Positions 28,047 through 35,989 of a DNA stretch of 64,000 nt are shown here, piece by piece (the first letter of the stretch is position 1; every line of letters begins with the position of its first letter). The translations under genes were made by a program, and so were the position numbers. Under the pieces are notes generated by a model, which saw only the letters and a list, made by a program, of their open reading frames with translations, searched no databases and was not told the DNA's origin. Source of the stretch: Pedomonas mirosovicensis (lineage in GTDB: Bacteria > Pseudomonadota > Alphaproteobacteria > Sphingomonadales > Sphingomonadaceae). The DNA is taken from NCBI RefSeq assembly GCF_022569295.1, contig NZ_JAKFIA010000002.1:841579-905578 (forward strand). Reading direction: 5' to 3'.

Positions 28047-28080
28047 CGCTGGCCGCCGTCTTCCGCGGCGGCGGCCAGCG
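28047..28080 (+). other. Stable intercistronic hairpin between galM and the ABC genes
   Basis: CGCTGGCCGCCG (28047-28058) pairs exactly with CGGCGGCCAGCG (28069-28080) around a 10-base loop. No T-tract follows; instead GAGGAGGGGAGG, the next gene's ribosome binding site, comes 10 bases later. It resembles mRNA-stabilising or attenuating hairpins that set unequal expression within transport operons. Confidence 0.6.
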
Positions 28081-28106
28081 TGAAGCTTTGAGGAGGGGAG
28101 GACTCA

Positions 28107-29225
28107 ATGGCTTCGGTCGAGCTACGCAATATCGTGAAGCGCTTCGGCGGCAACACGGTCATCGACAACCTGTCGCTGACCGTCGCCTCCGGCGAATTCC
28201 TGGTGATCCTCGGCCCCTCGGGTTGCGGCAAATCCACCCTGCTCCGCATGATCGCGGGGCTTGAGACCATCGACGGCGGTGAAATCCGCATTGGGGACGA
28301 ACGGGTCGATACCCTGCCGCCGGGCGAGCGCGGCGTCGCCATGGTCTTCCAGCACTATGCCCTCTACCCGCACATGAGCGTGCGCGAGAACATGGCCTTT
28401 GGCCTGCGGAACGTGGGCGTCGATAAGGCCGAGATCGGCCGGCGCATCGAAAACGCCGCCGCCATGCTGGAAATCGGCCAGCTGCTGGACCGCCGCCCCA
28501 CCCAGCTTTCGGGCGGCCAGCGTCAGCGCGTCGCCATCGGCCGGGCCATCGTCAAGGAGCCCAGGCTGTTCCTGTTCGACGAGCCGCTCTCCAACCTCGA
28601 TGCCGCGCTGCGCGGGCGCACCCGTGTGGAACTGGCCCGCCTGCACCAGCGCATGGCCTCCACCATGGTGTTCGTCACCCACGACCAGATCGAGGCGATG
28701 ACGCTGGCGGACCGCATCGTGCTGATGAATGCCCAGAAGATCGAGCAGATCGGCACGCCCATGGAGATCTACGACCGGCCGGCAACCGAGTTCGTCGCCT
28801 GCTTCGTCGGCACGCCCAAAATCAACCTCATTCCGGTCTCCATCGCCGCTGATGGCATGCGCCCGCTGACCCTGACGCTGGGCGACGGCGCAAAGATAAC
28901 CGCCGGGTTCAACCCGGCCCGCCTGCCTTCCACCACCTCCTACCGGCTGGGCGTGCGCGCCGAGCAGATTATGGTGACCGCGCCGGAAGCAGGCGACACC
29001 CGCGGCCAGGTGGAAGTGGTGGAGCGGCTGGGCGACCGCACGCTTCTCTACGTGAAACTGGCGGACGGCACCTCCGTGGTGGCAGAGGACGCCGCCGCGA
29101 GCCGCGCCGTTGAAGGCGATGCGGTGGGCCTTGGCTTCCGCAATGCGCGCCTGCACCTGTTCGAGGAAAACGGCCGCGCCCACCATGCGGACAGCCTTGA
29201 ACCGGCAGCCGCCTGCCATGCCTGA
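28107..29225 (+). CDS. ABC sugar transporter ATP-binding protein (MalK/UgpC type)
   Basis: The Walker A motif is GPSGCGKST (residues 36-44), the Q-loop is in VFQHYALYPHMSV, the signature is LSGGQRQR, Walker B is RLFLFDEP and the switch histidine is in FVTHDQIEAMTLADR. A C-terminal TOBE/regulatory domain (from about residue 240) is typical of the carbohydrate CUT1 group. It powers import through the two permeases that follow. Its stop overlaps an alternative ATG of the next gene. The order ATPase, permease, permease, binding protein, then intracellular GH51 points to uptake of arabinose or arabino-oligosaccharides. Confidence 0.93.
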   Translation: MASVELRNIVKRFGGNTVIDNLSLTVASGEFLVILGPSGCGKSTLLRMIAGLETIDGGEIRIGDERVDTLPPGERGVAMVFQHYALYPHMSVRENMAFGLRNVGVDKAEIGRRIENAAAMLEIGQLLDRRPTQLSGGQRQRVAIGRAIVKEPRLFLFDEPLSNLDAALRGRTRVELARLHQRMASTMVFVTHDQIEAMTLADRIVLMNAQKIEQIGTPMEIYDRPATEFVACFVGTPKINLIPVSIAADGMRPLTLTLGDGAKITAGFNPARLPSTTSYRLGVRAEQIMVTAPEAGDTRGQVEVVERLGDRTLLYVKLADGTSVVAEDAAASRAVEGDAVGLGFRNARLHLFEENGRAHHADSLEPAAACHA

Positions 29226-29235
29226 GGCGCTCGCC

Positions 29236-30138
29236 ATGCCCCGTCCCGCAACCGTTCCGGCCATCGCCCGGAAGGCTTTTGCAGGCGAGTGGAAGAACCT
29301 GCTGTTCGTCCTCCCCTTCCTTGCCGTTTATCTTGCACTTCTCGTTTACCCCTTGCTGCAGGGCATCGGGCTCAGCCTGTTCAAGGCGGACCTGTTCGGC
29401 GTCGAACGGTTTGTGGGCCTTCACAATTTCGCGCGGCTGGTGGGAGACAAGGTGTTCCTCGGCACCGTGCTCAACACCCTCTCCTTCGTGGTGCTGACCG
29501 TGCCGGCCCTCACCATCATCGGCCTGCTGCTGGCCCTGGCGCTGAACCGGGAAACCCGCCTTTCGGCTATCTTGCGGGCGGTTTTCTTTTCCTCGACGGT
29601 GCTTTCGGTCACCATCGTCGCCCTCATCTGGCGCATGGTGTTCATTCCCGAAGGCGGCATGATCGCCGAGGTGCGGGAGATGTTCGGCGCGGGGCCGATC
29701 AATTTCCTCAACAACGAGACTCTCGCCCTGCCCGCCATCGCCATCACCACCATCTGGTGGTGCATCGGCCTGCCGATGATGCTGTTTCTGGCGGCGCTCC
29801 AGCAGGTGCCGCGCGACATCTATGAAGCCGCCGCGCTCGACAACGCCGGGCCGTGGCGCACGCTCTGGAACATCACCCTGCCCTCCATCCGCCGCACGGT
29901 GTTTCTCGTCATCGTCATTCAGGTCATCCTGCAGTTCCAGCTGTTCGGGCAGGCGCAGCTGATGACGCTGGGCGGGCCCAACAACGCCTCGCGGCCGATC
30001 GTGCTGTTCATCTACGAGACCGGCTTCCGTCGTTGGGACTTGGGCTATGCGGCCGCCGCCTCGCAGGTGCTGTTCCTGATGATCCTCATTGCCGCCATCG
30101 CCCAGTTCACTATCGGCCGCAAGGAGCAGGGCCGATGA
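29236..30138 (+). CDS. ABC sugar transporter permease 1 (MalF/UgpA type)
   Basis: A membrane protein with six predicted helices and the EAA loop with which permeases dock on the ATPase: PRDIYEAAALDNAGPWRTLW, followed by NITLPSIRRTVFLV. The start at 29236 (MPRPATV) is preferred because GAGG lies eight bases upstream. An ATG at 29218 inside the ATPase gene has no such site but would add six residues. The stop overlaps the ATG of the second permease. The specificity of CUT1 systems is set by the binding protein, not by this subunit. Confidence 0.9.
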   Translation: MPRPATVPAIARKAFAGEWKNLLFVLPFLAVYLALLVYPLLQGIGLSLFKADLFGVERFVGLHNFARLVGDKVFLGTVLNTLSFVVLTVPALTIIGLLLALALNRETRLSAILRAVFFSSTVLSVTIVALIWRMVFIPEGGMIAEVREMFGAGPINFLNNETLALPAIAITTIWWCIGLPMMLFLAALQQVPRDIYEAAALDNAGPWRTLWNITLPSIRRTVFLVIVIQVILQFQLFGQAQLMTLGGPNNASRPIVLFIYETGFRRWDLGYAAAASQVLFLMILIAAIAQFTIGRKEQGR

Positions 30139-30965
30139 TGACGGGCTACCGCGCAACCCGGAGCATCGGCACCGTGCTCGTCATTCTGGCGGCGGTGCTG
30201 ATGCTGCTGCCCATGCTGTGGGTGCTCGGCCTGTCATTGAAGCCCAACGCGGAGCTGATGGCGGATACCAGCTCCGTCTTCCGTGCGCCCTACACGCTGG
30301 AGAACTACGCCGCCATCATCGGCAGCTCGGGCGTGTTCCGCTGGGTGTTCAACAGCCTCGTCGTCTCAGCAGGCATGACGGCAGGCGTGCTGATCCTCTC
30401 CTCGCTGGCGGGCTATGGCTTCGCGCGGCTGGAGTTTCCGGGCAGGAACTGGCTGTTCGTGTTCGTGCTGATGGGCCTTGCCATTCCGGAACAGGCGGTG
30501 CTGCTCGCCCGGCATCAGATGTTCAGCGCCATTGACCTGCACAACACCTACGGGGCGCTCATCCTGCCCGGCCTTTCGGTGCCCTTCGGCGTATTCCTGA
30601 TGACCCAGTATTTCCGCGCCATCCCGAGGGAACTGGACGAGGCGGCGCTGCTGGACGGGGCCTCGCGCTTCCAGATTTTCTGGAAGGTGCTGCTGCCGCT
30701 CACCATCCCGGCGCAGGCAACGCTCGGCATCTTCACCTTCATCACCGCCTGGAACGACTACTGGTGGCCGCTCATCTCCGCCACCAAGCGGGAGATGTTC
30801 ACCTTGACCGTGGGCATTGCCTCCTCGCAAGTGAATTTCGCGCAAACCGAAGGGCTCGGCTACCTCATGGCGCAGGCGGTATTCGCCGGGCTGCCCATCC
30901 TGCTCGTCTACCTGTTCTTCCAGAAATACGTGGTGCAGGCAGTGGCGGGAGCGGCCGGGCGATGA
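30135..30965 (+). CDS. ABC sugar transporter permease 2 (MalG/UgpE type)
   Basis: 276 residues with six helices. The EAA motif is in PRELDEAALLDGASRFQIFW and the family segment PLTIPAQATLGIFTFITAWN follows. The start codon ATG (30135) overlaps the preceding TGA, and its own TGA overlaps the ATG of the binding-protein gene, so the three proteins are translationally coupled. The C-terminus FFQKYVVQAVAGAAGR is typical of MalG-type subunits. Confidence 0.9.
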   Translation: MMTGYRATRSIGTVLVILAAVLMLLPMLWVLGLSLKPNAELMADTSSVFRAPYTLENYAAIIGSSGVFRWVFNSLVVSAGMTAGVLILSSLAGYGFARLEFPGRNWLFVFVLMGLAIPEQAVLLARHQMFSAIDLHNTYGALILPGLSVPFGVFLMTQYFRAIPRELDEAALLDGASRFQIFWKVLLPLTIPAQATLGIFTFITAWNDYWWPLISATKREMFTLTVGIASSQVNFAQTEGLGYLMAQAVFAGLPILLVYLFFQKYVVQAVAGAAGR

Positions 30966-32287
30966 AACCTGTCCTTCGCCTTGTGGCCGCCCTTGCGCTC
31001 CTGCTGCCCGCCGCCTGCTCGGACGGAACGCCCGACGGCAAGACGGAAATCACCCTGCAACGGGTGTTCGGTTCATGCGAGGCTGAGTTCGGCGGCGTGA
31101 CCGACGTTGCCGCGGCCGACGACGAATGCGGCATCATCACCACGCTCATCAACCGGTTCGAGGCGGAAAACCCGGATATCCACGTGCGGGTGAACACGGT
31201 CTACTGGCCGGGCTATGACCAGCTGACCGCCCAGCTTGCCGCCAACGACGAGCCGGATCTGGTTACCATGCACGCCTCGGTCATCCCGGACTACCAGGCG
31301 CGCGGGCTTTTGGAGCCGCTGGACGGCGCGCTGCGCGAGGCAGGCATCGACCCCGCGCGCTTCAGCCCGGCTGCCCGGCAGGCCGTCACCATCGATGGCG
31401 CAATCTACGGCCTGCCGTTCGACAGCTGGTCGATGCTGTGGCACATCAACATGGGGCTGTTCAGGAAAGCGGGACTGGTGCAGGCGGACGGCCAGCCGAT
31501 CCTGCCGCGCACCCCGGAGGAGTTGCTGGCGCAGGCCGAGCAGTTCAAACGCGCCACCGGCAAGCCCTATTTCGTGCAGATCATGGCCAACGAATATGCG
31601 GCCTTTGCCCGGAACTTCTATACCGGCCTGATGCAGCAGGGCGCCGAGCCATTCACCGACGCCCGCCACATAAAACTGCAAACGCCCGAAGCCCGGCGGG
31701 TGCTGGAGCTGTACCGCGAGATCTACCGGCGCGACCTCACCACCCGGAACCAGGACTATTCAGCGGCGACCGCCTCCTTCCTCAACGGCGGCGGCGGCGT
31801 GTTTTTGACCGGCACGTGGATGGTGAGCACGTTCGACGCGGAGACGAAGAAAACGGACCGCCCGCTTTCCGGCGGCTATGCGGTGCGCCCCTACCCTCAG
31901 CTGTTCGGCGGGCCGGACGTGACCTTCATCGACGGCCACAACTGGGTGATGCCGGTCAACAAGCACCGCACCTCGGCGCAGCGCGCGGCTGCGCTGCGCC
32001 TGATGCGTTTCCTGGCCGAGCACGACGGCGACTGGGCGCGCACCGGCCACCTGCCGGTGTTCCGCGATATTCTATTGAGCCCGGAGTTCCGTGCCCTGCC
32101 GCACCGGGAGGCCTACGCCCGCATTGCCGAAACCGGCGCAACCCTGCCCCGCAGCATCCGCCGGCAATACCCGATCGAGAACATTATCGGCGAGGAAACC
32201 GCCGCCGCCATTACCGGCCAGAAATCCATTGACCGGGCGCTCAGGGACGCCGAGCACCGCATCAACGAACTCCTCGCCAACCTCTAG
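30962..32287 (+). CDS. ABC transporter sugar-binding lipoprotein
   Basis: An N-terminal lipobox (LLLPAACS) predicts a lipid-anchored periplasmic protein. The remainder is a two-lobed solute-binding protein of the CUT1 type: NRFEAENPDIHVRVNTVYWP, GYDQLTAQLAANDEPDLVTM, YGLPFDSWSMLWHINMGLF and TGTWMVSTF. It should decide what the transporter imports; by context, arabino-oligosaccharides or arabinose. It has 441 residues and an intact frame. The gene after it is a signal-less GH51, which would act on what is imported. Two cysteines (CEAEF...DDEC) near the N-terminus may form a disulphide. Confidence 0.88.
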   Translation: MKPVLRLVAALALLLPAACSDGTPDGKTEITLQRVFGSCEAEFGGVTDVAAADDECGIITTLINRFEAENPDIHVRVNTVYWPGYDQLTAQLAANDEPDLVTMHASVIPDYQARGLLEPLDGALREAGIDPARFSPAARQAVTIDGAIYGLPFDSWSMLWHINMGLFRKAGLVQADGQPILPRTPEELLAQAEQFKRATGKPYFVQIMANEYAAFARNFYTGLMQQGAEPFTDARHIKLQTPEARRVLELYREIYRRDLTTRNQDYSAATASFLNGGGGVFLTGTWMVSTFDAETKKTDRPLSGGYAVRPYPQLFGGPDVTFIDGHNWVMPVNKHRTSAQRAAALRLMRFLAEHDGDWARTGHLPVFRDILLSPEFRALPHREAYARIAETGATLPRSIRRQYPIENIIGEETAAAITGQKSIDRALRDAEHRINELLANL

Positions 32288-32326
32288 ACCCTAGCCCTGC
32301 CCCGACTGCGTTAAGGAAGACCACCG

Positions 32327-33883
32327 ATGCTGAAGTCCCATGTTATTGCCGACCGCGATTTCGTTTTGAGCGAACTCGACCGGCGCATTTTCGGCAGCTT
32401 CGTCGAGCACATGGGCCGCTGCGTCTATGGCGGCATCTATGAGCCGGGCCACCCGACGGCGGACGCGCGCGGCTTCCGGCAGGACGTGGCGGCGCTGACC
32501 CGCGAGCTGGGCGTGACGGTGGCGCGCTATCCGGGCGGCAATTTCCTCTCCGGCTACAATTGGGAAGATGGCGTCGGCCCCAAGGACAAGCGGCCGGTGC
32601 GGCTGGACCTCGCCTGGGGTTCGACCGAGACCAACGAATTCGGCACCAACGAATTTATCGACTGGTGCCGGCAGACCAACATCGAGCCGATGTTCGGCGT
32701 TAACCTCGGCACGCGCGGTCCCGCCGAAGCCGCCGCGTTCCTTGAATATTGCAACCATCCGGGCGGCACCTACTGGTCCGACCTGCGCCGCGCCCACGGC
32801 TATGAACAGCCGCACAACATTCGCCTGTGGTGCCTTGGCAACGAGATGGACGGCCCGTGGCAGACCGGCCAGAAGACCGCCTACGAATATGGCCGCATCG
32901 CCAAGGAAACCGCCAAGGTGATGCGCGGGGTGGGCGATGACATGCTCACCTTCAACCCGGACGGCAGCCTGCAAATGGCTCGCCAGAACCTGGAGCTGGC
33001 CGCCTGCGGCTCCTCTCACCGGGACATGAAGACCTACGCCGCGTGGGAATATGAGATGCTGGACCTGTGCTTCGAGCAGGTGGACCTCATCTCGCTGCAC
33101 CAGTATTTCCGCAACGATGCGGACGACATTCGCAGCTTCCTCACCCACATCGACCAGCTGGACAGCTTCATCCGTGAAGTGGCGGCGATTGCGGACGCGG
33201 TGGCGGCCAAGCGCCGCTCGAACAAACGGGTCATGCTGTCCGTGGACGAATGGAATGTCTGGTACAAGGCGCATGCGCCTTCGGATCTCAAGCAGCCGGG
33301 CTGGCCCAAGGCCCCGCCGCTTCTGGAGGAGATCTACAATTTTGAGGATGCGCTGGTGGTGGGCGGCGCGCTCCTCACCATGCTCAACAACGCCGACCGG
33401 GTAAAAGTGGCGTGCCTTGCCCAGCTGGTGAATGTGCTCGGCGCGATCTTCACCGAAACCGGCGGCCCGGCCTGGCGGCAGACCATCTTCCACCCCTTCG
33501 CCCTCACCTCCCGCTATGCCCGCGGCGAGGTGCTGAGCGCCCGGGTGAAGACGGATGCCTACGCGACCGACAAGGTGGCGGACGCGCCGCTGCTCGTCTC
33601 CTCCGTTGTGCACGATGCGGCAACCGGCCAAGTCACCGTGTTTGCGCTCAACCGCAGCACGGACCAGGCGATGGACCTGACGGCGGAGCTGCGCGGCTTC
33701 GGCCCACGCCGCATCGCACAGGCGCTTGAGCTGCACGACGCGGACCTAAAGGCGGTCAACAGCAAGGCTGAGCCGGACCGGATCGCGCCCAAGACCCATG
33801 GCGATGCGCGGCTCGACGGCGCAAATCTGCGGGCCACGCTGAAGCCATTGTCCTGGAACGTATTTGTGACGCAGCGTGCTTGA
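32327..33883 (+). CDS. GH51 alpha-L-arabinofuranosidase, cytoplasmic
   Basis: It removes terminal alpha-L-arabinofuranosyl units. The general acid/base Glu173 is in LWCLGNEMDGPW and the nucleophile Glu308 in MLSVDEWNVWY. ARYPGGNFLSGYNWEDGVG is also characteristic. There is no signal peptide, so it works in the cytoplasm on imported oligosaccharides, matching the ABC transporter immediately upstream (39-base gap, no terminator). AAGGAAG precedes the start. The 518-residue length is usual for bacterial GH51 enzymes. A second, exported GH51 is at 42610. Confidence 0.95.
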   Translation: MLKSHVIADRDFVLSELDRRIFGSFVEHMGRCVYGGIYEPGHPTADARGFRQDVAALTRELGVTVARYPGGNFLSGYNWEDGVGPKDKRPVRLDLAWGSTETNEFGTNEFIDWCRQTNIEPMFGVNLGTRGPAEAAAFLEYCNHPGGTYWSDLRRAHGYEQPHNIRLWCLGNEMDGPWQTGQKTAYEYGRIAKETAKVMRGVGDDMLTFNPDGSLQMARQNLELAACGSSHRDMKTYAAWEYEMLDLCFEQVDLISLHQYFRNDADDIRSFLTHIDQLDSFIREVAAIADAVAAKRRSNKRVMLSVDEWNVWYKAHAPSDLKQPGWPKAPPLLEEIYNFEDALVVGGALLTMLNNADRVKVACLAQLVNVLGAIFTETGGPAWRQTIFHPFALTSRYARGEVLSARVKTDAYATDKVADAPLLVSSVVHDAATGQVTVFALNRSTDQAMDLTAELRGFGPRRIAQALELHDADLKAVNSKAEPDRIAPKTHGDARLDGANLRATLKPLSWNVFVTQRA

Positions 33884-33955
33884 GACTAAAGGTTTCCATC
33901 CAACTTGGGGCAAGCTATAGTTGCGTCAACACCCGGATAACAATAACAAAGGGCT

Positions 33956-34735
33956 ATGATGGGGATTACACGCAACTCAGATGGGGGTCTTGATGTGCGT
34001 GCGCGGCGCAGGCAGCTGCGCCTGCACGGCATGGTGGCACGGGATCTCGGTATCCTGATCGTCTCGGGCCGGTACAAGCCGGGCGATATTCTCGACAATG
34101 AAATCGAAGCAAGCGATCGCCTGAACGTCTCCCGCACCGCCTACCGCGAGGCCGTGCGTATTCTGGCCGCCAAGGGACTGGTGGAGAGCCGCCCCAAGAC
34201 CGGCACGCGCGTCAGCCCGCGCGAGAAATGGCACATGCTCGACCCCGACGTGCTGTCGTGGATTTTCAAGCATGAGCCGGACGAACATCTGCTGCGTAGC
34301 CTGTTCGAACTCCGCAAGGTGGTAGAACCGGAAGCGGCGGCCTTCGCCGCCCGGCGCCGCACCGAGGCCCAGGTGGAGGCCATGCACCAGGCGCTCGAGG
34401 GCATGGCGGAGCATAGCCTGGCGACCGAAGAAGGCCGCGCCGCCGACCAGCAATTTCACGCCGCGCTGCTGGATGCCACAGGCAACCCCTTTCTGGTGAC
34501 GCTGACCAGCAGCGTGAGCGCCGCTATCACCTGGACGACGATCTTCAAGCAGCGCAACCGGCCGCTGCCGCGCGACCCGGTGCCGGATCACCGCAAGGTA
34601 CTGGATGCCATCGCCGCCGGCGACCCGCAGGCCGCCCATGAAGCCATGGTGCATCTGATCGACATGGCGTTCCTCGACACCATCGGCACGCCCCAGACCA
34701 AGGCGCGCGCCAGGAAACGCCAGGCGGCAGGCTAG
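33956..34735 (+). CDS. GntR-family regulator, FCD (FadR-like) type, probable locus regulator
   Basis: A winged helix (about residues 20-95: LGILIVSGRYKPGDILDNEI, SDRLNVSRTAYREAVRILAA, KGLVESRPKTGTRV) is followed by an all-helical FCD effector domain with LRSLFELRKVVEPEAAAFAA, DQQFHAALLDATGNPFL and DHRKVLDAIAAGDPQAAHEA. The aspartate and histidines match the metal-binding pocket of FCD proteins, which bind carboxylates or sugar acids. It is the only regulator inside the arabinan locus, so it is the candidate for binding the repeated motif ATTAACTCAGACAAT, with an arabinonate-pathway intermediate as possible effector. That link is inference: its own promoter has no clear motif copy. Confidence 0.9.
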   Translation: MMGITRNSDGGLDVRARRRQLRLHGMVARDLGILIVSGRYKPGDILDNEIEASDRLNVSRTAYREAVRILAAKGLVESRPKTGTRVSPREKWHMLDPDVLSWIFKHEPDEHLLRSLFELRKVVEPEAAAFAARRRTEAQVEAMHQALEGMAEHSLATEEGRAADQQFHAALLDATGNPFLVTLTSSVSAAITWTTIFKQRNRPLPRDPVPDHRKVLDAIAAGDPQAAHEAMVHLIDMAFLDTIGTPQTKARARKRQAAG

Positions 34736-34765
34736 AAATCCGCCGCGAACCCAGACACGGAAAAA

Positions 34766-34799
34766 CGCCGCCAGGATAAGATCCCGGCGGCGATTTTTT
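34766..34799 (+). terminator. Rho-independent terminator after the FCD regulator
   Basis: CGCCGCC (34766-34772) with GGCGGCG (34786-34792), and inside it GGAT/ATCC around AAG, followed by ATTTTTT. Confidence 0.9.
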
Positions 34800-34873
34800 A
34801 ATAGCAACGAAAATTTCTTGCGGAAGCCGGAGGGATTTCGCCCCTCCTCCATAATAAATCAGACAATTATTGT

Positions 34874-35914
34874 TCAACGAGCCTCGGGCCAGCTATCTTT
34901 CGTCCAGACAAGAGGCTGAATCCGCAGCGCCGGCGCACCGCGCCGCGTGGCATCGTAGGCGTGGTAGACGATATAGTCCTGCCCCGGATCACGCAGAATT
35001 GCGTTATGACCCGGCCCAACCCAGCGTTTTTGCGGGTCCTGGTTGGCATGGAGCACCACGGTGCCGCCGCCCTCCAGCAGGGGCTTGCCGTCCCGGTCGA
35101 GATACGGACCCTGGATAGCCTTCGCCCGGCCGACAACTGTGTAGTAGGTGCTCTTCGTGCCTCGGCAGCAAAAGTCATAGGATATGAAAAGGTAATAGAA
35201 ACCGTCCCGCTTGATGAGGAATGGCGCTTCCACCGGGTCGGGGTCGAGCGGACGGCGCGCCAACGCCTGCAAGGGGGCCTTGGGGTCCTTCAGCTTGCCG
35301 GTCGCAGGGTCAATCTCCGTCAGCTTGATGCCGCCCCAGAAGCTGCCGAATACCATCCACTGCCGGCCGTCGTCGTCATGAAACAGGTTCGGATCGATGG
35401 TGTTGTAGTCGTCCGACGGGTGAGACTCGATCACCAGGCCGCGATCGATCCAGCCGAATTTCGGGTCTGACCGGTCCAGCGTCGGCGTGACGGCAAGGCC
35501 GATGGCCGAGCGGTTTTTCCCGAAGGTGGAGACGGAATAGTAGAGGCGATATTCGCCGTTCGAGTAGGAAATATCCGGCGCCCACAGGCCGCGCGTGCCC
35601 TTGATGCGCTCCGTTGCCCAGGTGGGCAGCTGAACGAACACAGGGCCTTCTTCAGTCCAGTGCACCAGATCCTTCGAGGTGCGCCAGGGAATGATGCCTG
35701 CCTTCTCGCCCGCATGGCCGGTTGAGAACAGATGATAGGTGTCCCCCACCCGAATAATCGCCGGATCGTGCACCGGAAGCAGCGTCTCATCCAGTTGGGC
35801 ATTGAGAGACTTCTCCGAGGCGGCATCGGCGACGGGAGATGTAGAAGCCGAACAGGCGGCAAGAACGGCGGCGAGCATCAACGCCGCGCTGCGTGCGGAA
35901 AATCCTTTTGTCAT
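34874..35914 (-). CDS. GH43 arabinanase, surface lipoprotein
   Basis: Likely an endo- or exo-acting alpha-1,5-L-arabinanase. The five-bladed propeller catalytic residues are visible: base Asp50 in LPVHDPAIIRVG, Asp174 in YNTIDPNLF (fold or pKa-modulating region, with WAPDIS at 112-117), and acid Glu229 in DPVEAPFLIKRDGFYYL. A lipobox (LAAC, Cys21) predicts a lipid anchor. The start at 35914 (MTKGFSARS) is favoured by GGGGGAGGAA just upstream; a longer frame to 35974 has no signal peptide at its start. It is 346 residues, as usual for arabinanases. It lies 75 bases downstream of a TonB receptor gene, presumably in the same operon. Confidence 0.92.
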   Translation of the reverse strand: MTKGFSARSAALMLAAVLAACSASTSPVADAASEKSLNAQLDETLLPVHDPAIIRVGDTYHLFSTGHAGEKAGIIPWRTSKDLVHWTEEGPVFVQLPTWATERIKGTRGLWAPDISYSNGEYRLYYSVSTFGKNRSAIGLAVTPTLDRSDPKFGWIDRGLVIESHPSDDYNTIDPNLFHDDDGRQWMVFGSFWGGIKLTEIDPATGKLKDPKAPLQALARRPLDPDPVEAPFLIKRDGFYYLFISYDFCCRGTKSTYYTVVGRAKAIQGPYLDRDGKPLLEGGGTVVLHANQDPQKRWVGPGHNAILRDPGQDYIVYHAYDATRRGAPALRIQPLVWTKDSWPEAR

Positions 35915-35989
35915 TTTCCTCCCCCTAAAAGCGATTGGGGGCAGCCGAAGCCGCCCCCAACCTTTTCTCATCAACAGAGCACTGTGCGA

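Noticed and set aside
34855..34870. Operator-like AAATCAGACAATTATT after the FCD regulator terminator
   Set aside because: It lies at the 3' ends of two convergent genes with no promoter to control, so it is counted only as a weak chance match.
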